A stretch of DNA of 64,000 nt. It comes from Anaerolineae bacterium. Its GTDB lineage: Bacteria; Chloroflexota; Anaerolineae; Aggregatilineales; Phototrophicaceae. The translations under genes and the position numbers were made by a program. Location: NCBI GenBank assembly GCA_025055175.1, contig JANWYT010000027.1:62001-126000 (forward strand). Reading direction: 5' to 3'. The notes below the pieces were generated by a model. The model worked only from the letters and a program-made list of their open reading frames with translations, searched no databases and was not told the DNA's origin. Positions 1-8,441 of this stretch are shown one piece after another (position 1 is the stretch's first letter; each line of letters opens with the position of its first letter).

Positions 1-1
1 T

Positions 2-667
2 TTCGGAGTCAAGAAGCAACACAGCTTGTATGATCTGCTCGTCAGGGACGCGGATTTTAACGATCCTGGCATCATCCACATTATCCCTCCAAGCGTCTAT
101 TCCACTCCAGATAGCCAAGAGGAGAGTGGCAAGCTTTACATCATTCCGGGCAATCGAGAGACGCGCCTTATCGCCCAAGCCCTGGAGAACGAGGTCTTTG
201 CCATACGCAACAAAATGGATGAATTGGCACAGTCAGACGTAGTTGATGTTGTTATCTTTGACACTAGCCCTACACCTTCGGCCTTTCACGCCTTGATCTA
301 TTTGGCTACTCAGCACATCCTCTATCCAACGGAGGTCACTTATCTCAGCTTTGAAGGCCTTGTATCTTCCGTTCAAAGCACGACGGGTTTCAGCAAAAAA
401 AAGAAAGAGCAAGGTCTAGAAGAAATCAAGCTTACTGGCATCATCCCGACTAAGTTTAGACCCAAAACACTTGAACACCAGGAAAAGTATCTATCACTTA
501 AAAAGGGCTTTGGCGATCTAGTCTGGACACCCATCTCGCAGAGTGTCGTTTGGGAAGAAGCAGTTTCACGCCGCCGATCCATCTTTAACTATGCCTATGA
601 CCACCCAGTTGCAGCAGACGCATGGCGCGTCGTCAATCTAACAAGGGAGCGAATTTTCAATGGCTAA
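2..667 (+). CDS. parA: ParA-family partition ATPase, 5'-truncated by window edge
   Basis: The frame is open to the first base of the window, so the annotated piece lacks the N terminus with the Walker A (P-loop) motif. The visible part begins FGVKKQHSLYDLL, which matches the segment after the first conserved Asp in ParA/Soj proteins (usual form LGV...TLYDLL). The Walker B-like segment VVIFDTSPTPS is at about residues 77-87 counted from the internal TTG at 26. The C-terminal part reads like the usual ParA tail (GIIPTKF..., then a helix). ParA proteins are deviant-Walker ATPases that move ParB-bound DNA. The stop overlaps the parB start by 8 bases, as in a translationally coupled parAB pair. 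Family assignment is firm. Whether it is the chromosomal Soj or belongs to an accessory element cannot be told without the upstream DNA. Confidence 0.85.
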   Translation, partial: FGVKKQHSLYDLLVRDADFNDPGIIHIIPPSVYSTPDSQEESGKLYIIPGNRETRLIAQALENEVFAIRNKMDELAQSDVVDVVIFDTSPTPSAFHALIYLATQHILYPTEVTYLSFEGLVSSVQSTTGFSKKKKEQGLEEIKLTGIIPTKFRPKTLEHQEKYLSLKKGFGDLVWTPISQSVVWEEAVSRRRSIFNYAYDHPVAADAWRVVNLTRERIFNG

Positions 668-1970
668 AAGACGCCGCGATCGTGGCTCGTCAGGTGAAGA
701 AGACCTTATTAACCAACTTGATAGTGTATCGTCTTCAGAAGACAACGTAACACTATCCGCTATAGCCAGCGAGGGCTATCGAAGCCAAGTTGAAGTATTT
801 CCCGAACTCTCGCGTCAACGCATTAAAGTTCTTCAAATTCCTATCGAGCAAATTAGCCCCAGCATTACCCAACCACGCCGCGTCATTCCGACTCAGATAC
901 GCCAATACTGGGACGGTAAGTCAACATTTGAGTCTGTTGGCTATATGTACAAAAAATGGCTTTACGAAATCATGCTCGAAAAAGGCGGCACATACTTAGA
1001 CCTAGACGCCCATCTACAAGGTAACGTGACAGATCGCGCACCACTCAATATTGAAGAAACGCTGGACAATGAGACAGAGCCTACACGACTCGGCGCATTA
1101 ACATCGAGTTTTATGCAAATCGTGGATTTGGCTAGCAGTATCAAACGCGACGGCCTGACAAATCCGATCACGATTGCTTCTGGTAACTCAGCCTACATTA
1201 TCGAAACCGGCGAACGGCGTTGGTGGGCATATCATTTGCTCTACTGGCATTTTCAGTCCGATGAATGGCAGAAAATTCCAGCTCGGGTTGTTGACAAAGT
1301 GAGCTTGTGGAGACAAGCATCAGAAAATAACGCCAGAAGTAGCTTAAACGCTATCGCAAAAGCAAGACAATTTGCACTCCTACTCATGGCTCTCTATGAA
1401 GAAGAGGGAGTTTCTTTTCTGCCTCTACATGATTTGGATCATGAGCAAAGTTTCTACGCACAGGTTGCAGACGGAGATCAATGGCGCATTCCACGTGGCA
1501 AAGGAGAGACACTCCTCAATGCGATGGGATTAGAAAATCCGGTTCAACTTCGTCAATACCGAAGGCTTCTAAGACTGCCGCGGCTTGTCTGGATGCTTGC
1601 AGACGATCTTGGATGGACAGAAAATTTGCTCCGACAACGTATCCTGTCTAGCGGTGGGACAGAAAAGGACATTATTCAAGCAGCTCTTTTTCAAGCGTCG
1701 AAAGATGGCTATACCGTAAATGACCTTACGGTATATGCTCCCTACATTGAACTACCTGAGATAGCGTATGATGGCTACCACAATCCCTCCAGGAAAGTAC
1801 TCCGTGATGATGCAGACCTGGCTATCGAACTTAGGTGGCTCCTAAAAAACGCTGGAAGAATACGACTGATGGACAAATCTGAGATCGAAGAAGTACTTGT
1901 ACGCATTGACGCAATCAGGGCCTGGCTTAATGAGGTAGAGGCACTCACCAAAGACAGAGATGACGCATAG
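660..1970 (+). CDS. parB: ParB-like partition protein with an internal insertion
   Basis: A 436-residue protein of the ParB/Srx fold. Residues 56-74 hold the start of the N-terminal domain (LQIPIEQISPS..QPRR). Residues 157-166 (LASSIKRDGL) and 184-190 (GERRWWA, box II of ParB) continue it, and SENNAR (221-226) starts the helical DNA-binding part. In typical ParB the QPR motif is followed within about 10-15 residues by the LA.SI...G helix. Here about 70 extra residues (roughly 80-150) separate them. The basic N terminus MAKRRRDRG is typical. It overlaps parA by 8 bases and should act with it in DNA segregation, loading at parS-like sites. I saw no parS palindrome (TGTTTCACGTGAAACA type) in the window. 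The divergent sequence suggests a non-housekeeping ParB or ParB-like regulator. Confidence 0.8.
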   Translation: MAKRRRDRGSSGEEDLINQLDSVSSSEDNVTLSAIASEGYRSQVEVFPELSRQRIKVLQIPIEQISPSITQPRRVIPTQIRQYWDGKSTFESVGYMYKKWLYEIMLEKGGTYLDLDAHLQGNVTDRAPLNIEETLDNETEPTRLGALTSSFMQIVDLASSIKRDGLTNPITIASGNSAYIIETGERRWWAYHLLYWHFQSDEWQKIPARVVDKVSLWRQASENNARSSLNAIAKARQFALLLMALYEEEGVSFLPLHDLDHEQSFYAQVADGDQWRIPRGKGETLLNAMGLENPVQLRQYRRLLRLPRLVWMLADDLGWTENLLRQRILSSGGTEKDIIQAALFQASKDGYTVNDLTVYAPYIELPEIAYDGYHNPSRKVLRDDADLAIELRWLLKNAGRIRLMDKSEIEEVLVRIDAIRAWLNEVEALTKDRDDA

Positions 1971-1982
1971 GGTTACTTCATC

Positions 1983-4900
1983 TTGAAGCTACACTTCAAC
2001 AAAGTGGCTAATTTACTTAAGCTCTCAATCGTAACACTATGCATAACCCTAGCAACATTTCTTGTCTTTGCTAATGGTATAGTTCTTAGTGACGATGGCA
2101 CTCTCCACATTTACCGTTCCTCTTTAGTCGGACAAGCACTGCTTCTCAAGGAAAACCTGTATCCCCGTTTCACATCTGGTTTTGCTCTCGGATATGGCGC
2201 AGGCTTGTTCAATTTTTTTTCTCCTTTTGCCTACTATCCAATAGTAGCACTACAGGCTTTGGGTTTATCCGTTGAGTCCAGCTGGAAAATCGCGCTAGCT
2301 GGTTATTTTTTCCTTGCCCAAGCAACTACATACTCACTTGCAAGAGACATAAGCAGATCAGCAATAGGCGGTTTGATTGCCTCTATCGCTTACTCTGTAT
2401 CTCCCTATCTTTTGCTCGATCTCACTTCAAGAGGTAGTGTGACAGAGCTAGCATCGCTAGCTGTCCTGCCCATAGTTTTGCTCTTCGCCAAAAAACTGAT
2501 CCTCGATCTAACAGTACAAAATTTTGCTGGATTTGTTGCGTCAGTTATTTTGTTCGTTCCGATGCACAATATTATTACTGTACACAGCCTGATAATTGCC
2601 ACCCCCTGGGCAGCTTTTTGGATTTGCCAGCGTGCAGACCTTTCGAGGTCAACTTACGTTCTCACACTCGCAGTCCTGATTAGCTTCTTTGCGACGGCAT
2701 TTTTTTGGTTGCCAGCGCTCGGAGAGACCAAAGATATCAAACTCAGCGCTATCGCAACTCAGCTGGATTTCGTCGATGCTACGAAGCACCTAAGGTCTAT
2801 CGATCAAGTTTTGAGATTGGGAGACTCAGCAGACACATGGCAGCTCCAGCCACAAACGCCCATTAGTCTAAGCCTCTTCATCATAGCTCTAGCTAGTTTA
2901 GGATTGTGGCTGAAGAAGTCAAAAGGTTTCAGAGGCTTGCTAACTCTACTGCTGATTATTGTTTTGATTTGTGCTTGGCTCAACACGCCGCTGTCAACAT
3001 GGATATGGCAAAATGCACCCCTTCTTGGTTACTCTCAGTTTGCATGGCGAATCCTCGGAGTAGCAAGTCTTGCTCTAGCTTTAGCTGCTGGACTGAGCTT
3101 CGCTGCTTTATACAACTCTTTACGATCAGCCTTGAGTCAAGGACTTGCATTTTGGATTGTTGCCCTAGGAATTCTTTTAGGAGGTTATCCCTGGTTCTAC
3201 AGACCACAAGAGACCAACTTAGTCCGTACGATTCAAGAAATTCATGCTTTTGAAAAACAGACTAATCAATTTGCTTTGTCTTCATACAGCGAATACTTGC
3301 CCGTAGCTGCACGCAATTTGAGCCGAGAGCCACTAGCCGAGCGCTTCGATGAGTCTCCAGTCATCTCGCGCATTGATCCCAGTGTGGAAGTCATTCAAGC
3401 ATCCTGGTCTAGCCTAGGCGCAGATTTAATCGTCAGCGCACCAAGCCCAACACGTCTAGTGCTTGATTGGCTCTACATGCCTGGATGGTGGGTATCAATC
3501 AATGAGCAACTAGTTCAAACTTATGCCGAAGGGAGCCATGGTTTGCTCGCTGTCAATATACCGAAAGGCAAAAGCAATGTTCGTATTTACAGGACATTGA
3601 CACCCTTGCAGCAATTAGGCACCGGCCTAAGCCTGGCAGCGATTTTTCTTCTAGCGCCTTTCGCTTGGCTCATTGTACCGAGTACCAATTCGTCCACAAG
3701 AATCACCACATCTTCCTCAGGTTTAACGCACGGACTATTTTTAGGCCTCACCTTCCTAGTTTTTCGTCTGCTAGTTGACACATCAGGCAGCTCGATCTTC
3801 AAGCTCCAACGCTGGCAAGGAGAACGCTTTAGGGCTGAGAACTGGCACTATGCTCGCCTCGCCAACGGCATGATGCTGCTAGCCTCGACTGAGGCTGACA
3901 GTTCTTCTGATGGGCAAGCTCTTGAACTTGAAACATTCTGGTCAATCTACAAACCTTCTTTAGACAGAGACTATTCATTGCTCTACCAACTAGTCAACCG
4001 ACAAGGTCTTGTTGTCGCAGAAGAAAATCGCTTTCTGATCGGTCAGCTCCCCACCATCCACTGGCTTGAAAACCACTACGTTCAGGACAAGTTGAGCTTC
4101 ATCATACCGGCTTACACACCTCCTGGTGAGCTTCAACTAAAAGTTACAGTCTACGACTCTCAAACACTTGCTCCAATTAGCTGGCTCAGCGAAAATGGCA
4201 ATCCTCAGAGCGTCAGTCTCATGCTCGACCGAGTGACTATACGCCAAGACATGCGACTATTCAACTTCCCGCAGACTTCTCAGGATGTGATTAGCATCGT
4301 TGAAATTTCGGGATTGCCTGAAAAAGCTCAAGTTGGCGACGAATTTATTCTCTCTTGGTTGTGGCGTCTTAACCAGTCTACAACGATGAACTATTCGGCT
4401 CGTTTGCTCTGGAAATGCGCCGATGGTACACAAACCAAATCCAACTGGACTGAATTAATTCATGATTATCCTGTCCATCGCTGGCAAGTTGGGGACACAT
4501 GGCGCGGCCTTCATCGCTTCTATGTACCGGGGCAGCTTGAGACGAGTCTCTGCTCAGTATCTTTAGTTGTACGGGACAACCAAGAATTGGAAATTCTGAG
4601 CTTCGACATAGGTGGCATATCCGTACAAGCTCCGATTCGCACTTATCAGATGGACAAAGTTGATTATCCCGGAGACGCGGTCTGGCAAAATGGTATTCAC
4701 CTTGTCGGATATGATCGTCGAGATCAGCAGCTAACACTCTACTGGAGCAGCACACAACCTATCACCCAAAGCCTGCGCTTGTTTGTGCAAGCCCTCAATC
4801 CAAAAGGTCAAGTGCTGTGGCAGGTTGACGAAGTGCCGCGCCAGTGGTCAAGGCCGACAACAAGCTGGGACGTTGATGAAATTGTCACAACTCACCACAT

Positions 4901-5027
4901 CATTGATGTTCCTGATGGGAACAACTTTTCAGTGATTGTGGGATGGTATGAACCCATCAGCGGAGCGCGTATTCCGCTATTGGGCAGCACTCAAGATTAC
5001 GCAACCATGAGCTTCCTTTCTCGCTGA
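1983..5027 (+). CDS. Large polytopic membrane protein, 6-PTP-synthase-related (PTPS_related) type
   Basis: A 1014-residue protein. The start is a TTG 12 bases after the parB stop, followed by MKLHFNKVANLLKLSIVTLC and a first membrane helix. The N-terminal half carries many hydrophobic segments. A signature near residues 60-85 (ENLYPRFTSG...GYGAGLFNFFSPF) is characteristic of the PTPS-related membrane family, thought to be GT-C-like glycan enzymes. A further pair of membrane segments lies at about 535-555 and 580-605. The C-terminal 400 residues look like soluble extracytoplasmic beta-rich domains. Function is unknown; transfer or flipping of lipid-linked sugars is inferred from the fold class only. 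Its position directly behind parAB is unusual. It shares the A/T-rich composition of its neighbours. Confidence 0.7.
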   Translation: MKLHFNKVANLLKLSIVTLCITLATFLVFANGIVLSDDGTLHIYRSSLVGQALLLKENLYPRFTSGFALGYGAGLFNFFSPFAYYPIVALQALGLSVESSWKIALAGYFFLAQATTYSLARDISRSAIGGLIASIAYSVSPYLLLDLTSRGSVTELASLAVLPIVLLFAKKLILDLTVQNFAGFVASVILFVPMHNIITVHSLIIATPWAAFWICQRADLSRSTYVLTLAVLISFFATAFFWLPALGETKDIKLSAIATQLDFVDATKHLRSIDQVLRLGDSADTWQLQPQTPISLSLFIIALASLGLWLKKSKGFRGLLTLLLIIVLICAWLNTPLSTWIWQNAPLLGYSQFAWRILGVASLALALAAGLSFAALYNSLRSALSQGLAFWIVALGILLGGYPWFYRPQETNLVRTIQEIHAFEKQTNQFALSSYSEYLPVAARNLSREPLAERFDESPVISRIDPSVEVIQASWSSLGADLIVSAPSPTRLVLDWLYMPGWWVSINEQLVQTYAEGSHGLLAVNIPKGKSNVRIYRTLTPLQQLGTGLSLAAIFLLAPFAWLIVPSTNSSTRITTSSSGLTHGLFLGLTFLVFRLLVDTSGSSIFKLQRWQGERFRAENWHYARLANGMMLLASTEADSSSDGQALELETFWSIYKPSLDRDYSLLYQLVNRQGLVVAEENRFLIGQLPTIHWLENHYVQDKLSFIIPAYTPPGELQLKVTVYDSQTLAPISWLSENGNPQSVSLMLDRVTIRQDMRLFNFPQTSQDVISIVEISGLPEKAQVGDEFILSWLWRLNQSTTMNYSARLLWKCADGTQTKSNWTELIHDYPVHRWQVGDTWRGLHRFYVPGQLETSLCSVSLVVRDNQELEILSFDIGGISVQAPIRTYQMDKVDYPGDAVWQNGIHLVGYDRRDQQLTLYWSSTQPITQSLRLFVQALNPKGQVLWQVDEVPRQWSRPTTSWDVDEIVTTHHIIDVPDGNNFSVIVGWYEPISGARIPLLGSTQDYATMSFLSR

Positions 5028-5038
5028 GGCTTGATCTT

Positions 5039-5078
5039 GCAACCACAGCCTACTTTACGGGTTTTTGTATGTGGTTGC
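5039..5078. terminator. Stem-loop after the PTPS-related gene
   Basis: GCAACCACA (5039-5047) pairs perfectly with TGTGGTTGC (5070-5078) around a 22-base loop, 11 bases after the stop at 5027. There is no clean T-run, so it may be an attenuated terminator or an RNA processing site. Confidence 0.4.
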
Positions 5079-5142
5079 GTCGTTGTTTTCCTCGCTGATG
5101 TTTTACCTCTCGACAAGCCCATAAAGCATCAAAGGTCGCCCA

Positions 5143-6705
5143 ATGCCTAACTTCGTTAATGATCCACAGTTCGGTCAGATCGTTGATTTTGAACTGATCC
5201 GCTCCAACATGCGCAAGACTTACGACTGCATGTACCCCAACTTTAACTTGCTAGCCACAGCAGCTTCTGGAACACCACTCTATGACGATGAACCAAGCTA
5301 TCTCATCGCTGGTGGCGCAAGCACTTTAGCTTACTCCATGCTTCTTGCTGCCGAAGAATACGAACTGGCCGAGAAACTGAAGCCATATCTATTCACCTTA
5401 GGATGGACAGAAGAAAGCGTCGGTTCTGATCTGCTGAGCGTCACTACTAGCGCAACCCCGATGAGCGATGATCCCAACAACCGTCAGTACTACATTCGTG
5501 GTCGTAAATGGCTCATCAACAATTCCTATCACGCTGACTATCACATGGTCGTAGCTAAGGTTGATCCAGAGCAAAACGGCCCTCGCTCGCTCTCGCTGTT
5601 CCTCGTCCCGCGCTCCAGCACCAAAAACTGGGAACGTCTGGAGACTCACGTGTTGCGACGCATGGTCTTGACTAAGTTTGAAATCGATGGCCCTGGCACG
5701 CTCATTGGCAAAGTTGGGCATGGCTTGTCCATCCTTCAGCGCATGGCTATGCCCAGCAAATATATCTGCGCTTTCGTCGGTGTGCGCATGATGAACGAGT
5801 CGCTACGAGCTGCTATCGATCACTTGTCGACCAAGCACATTTTCGGCACAGAGCCGATTCAGTTCAGCAACGTCTTCCGCCAACTCTACAATCTAGCCAT
5901 GAAGACGGCGCTCTATAACTTTATGTACTACCGCGCCGTCGCGCTCAGCGACAGCAGCTTTTTAGCCTTCCACGGTACGATGTTGAAGTCTTTCCTACTT
6001 CTACGTATTAACGAAGCCCTCTCACAAACGCTGCTTGTCATCGGCTCAAAAGGCTTCTTGGCTGAGTCAGTCGTAGGGCGTGACACCTTCGACTCATTCG
6101 TCTTGCCTGTCTTTGACGGCCATTACACCATCAACACACTGATGAGCGCCAAGCACATGCGCCGCTATCTAGAAGCTACACGTCGCGAAGACATGACGCA
6201 GCGCCTTGCCTTCCTGCGAGAGAAGATGTTCGTCGCCGAAGTTGGCGGGCAGATGGACGCCAGGCCGTCAGCCATCCGCAATCCAGATTTTTTCGACTAT
6301 GCTGACTACTGGCGGCAGCTCGCTGTGCCTCTCCCCATTGATGTCTCTGCCATGCTCAGCACGACGCGCCAGCTTATGGACGAGATCGACGCGAAAAGTC
6401 TAGACAGCGAAGCTGAGTACAAATACAAAACTGGCGTTCTCGGCCAGTGGCTAGAAGCTGTCCTCACAGCTGCTGAGCTGTGGAAGATGATGAACGATGA
6501 CCTTTACCTCAATGCTATCGTCCAAACTTACAACGACTATGTGGTTGCACTGAACACGGTCATCTCTGAAGGTGGCTTTGACACGCCATTCCTGACGCCT
6601 GTTCATCAGCGACCCATACCACAGCTAGAAGAAAGTCGCGCGCAGTTCCTGCTCAGCATAATGGATGTTGAGACCAGAATGCGGCAAGTTCAGCCGACGC
6701 TCTGA
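5143..6705 (+). CDS. Acyl-CoA dehydrogenase-like flavoprotein
   Basis: A 520-residue protein with recognisable acyl-CoA dehydrogenase landmarks. LGWTEESVGSDLL (about 88-100) corresponds to the family's TEP..GSD motif. YYIRGRKWLINNSYHADYHMV (split here only by variation) corresponds to the FAD-contacting G.KW.I.N strand. The later all-helical domain contains IGSKGFLAES. It is longer than the usual 380-400 residues, with about 120 extra C-terminal residues, so it resembles the AidB-like or long ACAD branches more than short-chain fatty acid enzymes. Members bind FAD and oxidise acyl-CoA or related substrates; substrate here is unknown. No electron-transfer flavoprotein or other beta-oxidation gene lies nearby, so it appears monocistronic, ending at a strong bidirectional terminator. 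Confidence 0.7.
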   Translation: MPNFVNDPQFGQIVDFELIRSNMRKTYDCMYPNFNLLATAASGTPLYDDEPSYLIAGGASTLAYSMLLAAEEYELAEKLKPYLFTLGWTEESVGSDLLSVTTSATPMSDDPNNRQYYIRGRKWLINNSYHADYHMVVAKVDPEQNGPRSLSLFLVPRSSTKNWERLETHVLRRMVLTKFEIDGPGTLIGKVGHGLSILQRMAMPSKYICAFVGVRMMNESLRAAIDHLSTKHIFGTEPIQFSNVFRQLYNLAMKTALYNFMYYRAVALSDSSFLAFHGTMLKSFLLLRINEALSQTLLVIGSKGFLAESVVGRDTFDSFVLPVFDGHYTINTLMSAKHMRRYLEATRREDMTQRLAFLREKMFVAEVGGQMDARPSAIRNPDFFDYADYWRQLAVPLPIDVSAMLSTTRQLMDEIDAKSLDSEAEYKYKTGVLGQWLEAVLTAAELWKMMNDDLYLNAIVQTYNDYVVALNTVISEGGFDTPFLTPVHQRPIPQLEESRAQFLLSIMDVETRMRQVQPTL

Positions 6706-6718
6706 ACTCTAGGATCAA

Positions 6719-6748
6719 AATAAGACCCCTGACTGGAGGGGTCTTATT
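6719..6748. terminator. Bidirectional rho-independent terminator
   Basis: AATAAGACCCCT (6719-6730) pairs without mismatch with AGGGGTCTTATT (6737-6748) around the loop GACTGG. Pyrimidine/T-rich sequence follows on the plus strand, and TTTTGATCC follows on the minus strand. It lies between the convergent ACAD-like and RRM genes and can serve both. Confidence 0.9.
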
Positions 6749-6757
6749 TCCCTTTTC

Positions 6758-7477
6758 TTAGGTTTCATTCTCAGGCTGACGTTTTTGGAATTTTGTCCCG
6801 ACGCTCATAGCAATCACAGCTACAGCCCCAAGCTCTACATCCAGCGTCAGAAAACCTTCGATTACCAAAGCATCATCTTCGTTTTCTTCGAGCAACGGCT
6901 GTACCTTATCCCAAGATTTTTTCGTCATGTACACCACATAATTTACAGGAATAGGCGGAGGTACAGGCAGGCCTTTTGGCAGGCCCGTCTGCTTGGGGAA
7001 ATTTTGTAGGGCGATCATGACAACACCGGCATGCATAGCATGGTTGAGCGGGCGACCAACCAGCACCAGTTTTGCCGTCGTAGCTGTGCCGAGTTCTTCC
7101 AAAAGGGGTTCAACTTCTTCCAAGCGATCATCCCAATTGAAACCCACTGTCGAAGCCGAGGCAGGTATTGGGCGCTTCATAACTGGCGGAGAAGGCGCAT
7201 CAGCAGGGCGGGGCATTGATGTTGTAACAATTGGCTTATCGGAGACTTTAACGACCATTGTGACACCGTCCACAACATAGCCATTAAAGGTCTCAATTGC
7301 TCGCCGTCCTTCTTCCTCGGTCGCCATCGACACAAAGGCGAAGGAACGGTACTCGCCCGACTCGAAGTCTTTAGGTCGCTTGACGAAGGTCACCATGCCC
7401 ACGCGGCTGAACATCTCACGCAACTGTTCAGGCGTAGTCTTGGCAGGAAGTTTAGCAATAAACAAATCTTTGGACAT
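6758..7477 (-). CDS. RRM RNA-binding protein with an unrecognised C-terminal domain
   Basis: A 239-residue protein. Residues 1-80 form an RNA recognition motif: RNP2 is LFIAKL (5-10) and RNP1 is YRSFAFVSM (43-51), with the aromatic residues that stack on RNA bases present. A Pro-rich linker follows (about 85-108). A second domain of about 125 residues begins near GFNWDDRLEEVEPLLEELG and includes LPKGLPVPPPIP and a DDALVIEG...ELGAVAVIAMSV segment. I do not recognise that domain. Bacterial RRM proteins are usually 80-110 residues and cold-inducible, so the added folded domain is atypical. The start is supported by GGAG eight bases upstream and by an extended -10 promoter at 7523-7531. A role in RNA binding is secure; the process is unknown. 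Confidence 0.85.
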   Translation of the reverse strand: MSKDLFIAKLPAKTTPEQLREMFSRVGMVTFVKRPKDFESGEYRSFAFVSMATEEEGRRAIETFNGYVVDGVTMVVKVSDKPIVTTSMPRPADAPSPPVMKRPIPASASTVGFNWDDRLEEVEPLLEELGTATTAKLVLVGRPLNHAMHAGVVMIALQNFPKQTGLPKGLPVPPPIPVNYVVYMTKKSWDKVQPLLEENEDDALVIEGFLTLDVELGAVAVIAMSVGTKFQKRQPENET

Positions 7478-7522
7478 GATGCTCCGGCCTTCTGCTTGAG
7501 TTATTTCTGAATGTTATGGCGC

Positions 7523-7531
7523 ATTATAGCA
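7523..7531 (-). promoter_or_regulatory. Extended -10 promoter of the RRM gene
   Basis: On the minus strand the sequence reads TGCTATAAT, a TGn-TATAAT extended -10 element. It is 46 bases upstream of the RRM start codon. No convincing -35 is present, as is common with extended -10 promoters. Confidence 0.6.
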
Positions 7532-8150
7532 CGCCCCGCTTCATCTCTGGCATGGCCGGCTAAAATGACACAGTCGTCCAGAAGCAAAAGCAAACGAATT
7601 CAACATACGACGCTGAGCGCTTCAAATTCTACATCGGTGAAGGCTGCTCATTGGCGTTGTAACTTATCTCATTTTCTTCAATAGCGATCAGCAGGTGTAC
7701 CCTATTTCTGATGTCGCTGCAGTCATCAACAATCAGGCCTAAGTTGATCAGACTGTTTGTCACTTCAGCTCGATCACTAGAGACGTCATAAACACAAGGA
7801 GCAAAAAACTGTGGTTGTCGTGCTGTGCGGAAAGCTGGGGCAAAATCGAGCAATTTGTTTAGACGGAGGCACACAGTCACAACGGTATCTTAGATTGCCT
7901 ACAGGTATACCATTGCACAACACATCCAGTCGCGTGTCTCTTTTGTTTGCGGTTGCGTTGTGCGGATGTATAAGTGCATTCGCAATGTACGTCATAACTT
8001 CCATCAAACAGTCAGTGAAAGTCATAGATAGACAGATAGAAACTTGGCTTTGCTGGTCGCTCTATGACCTGCTAGTACTGCAAATCCAGAGTGCTATGAG
8101 AGTTAGACGCGAACATCACACAGCCAAGCCAATCTAGCGCATAAGACGAT

Positions 8151-8351
8151 CTACCACCCTAGTCTGCCTGTTGAATACGTCTCCAATTGGTCAAGCTCGC
8201 TGACTAGTGTGCAGAAGCCACTTTCACTGAGCAATGAGCAATCGATGTGGTCTTCGGTGAAGATATAATACGCTTGCGTGTATGCGTGTAGACGAGACGC
8301 CGAAAGGATTTGTAGCCTTCGACGGTTGCCATCAATCTCCTTAGGCATCAT
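8151..8351 (-). pseudogene. Possible decayed small gene (frameshift remnant)
   Basis: The 66-codon frame from 8351 has an acidic, protein-like C-terminal half (YYIFTEDHIDCSLLSESGF). A second start, ATG at 8332-8330, sits four bases after AAGGAG (8342-8337) in another phase and gives MATVEGYKSFRRLVYTH before running out of sense. Changing phase near 8280 would join the well-initiated start to the protein-like end, as expected for a frameshifted gene. No family is recognised and this may be chance. Confidence 0.2.
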
Positions 8352-8441
8352 CAGCCGTGACTCATCATACAGAATAGTGGGCTTTTTTTGTGCCTCAAGC
8401 GCGTTACACTAGGCAAGACAATCACAAAGAGAAGGTAACAC

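Larger units (their letters stand above)
7478..8441. other. 964-base gene-poor, A/T-richer spacer with fragmentary minus-strand frames
   Basis: No intact gene is convincing here. The stretch holds the RRM promoter at one end and the moxR ribosome-binding site (GAGAAGG, 8430-8436) at the other. On the minus strand there are short overlapping frames, in different phases, at 8025-7786, 7880-7629 and 8351-8151. Joining the first two would give a longer protein-like stretch. They could be remnants of decayed genes or chance frames; amino-acid composition alone does not decide it. Confidence 0.5.

Noticed and set aside
7811-8137. 108-codon plus-strand frame in the spacer
   Set aside because: No ribosome-binding site and no family resemblance; it overlaps the better-looking minus-strand fragments and ends in low-quality sequence.
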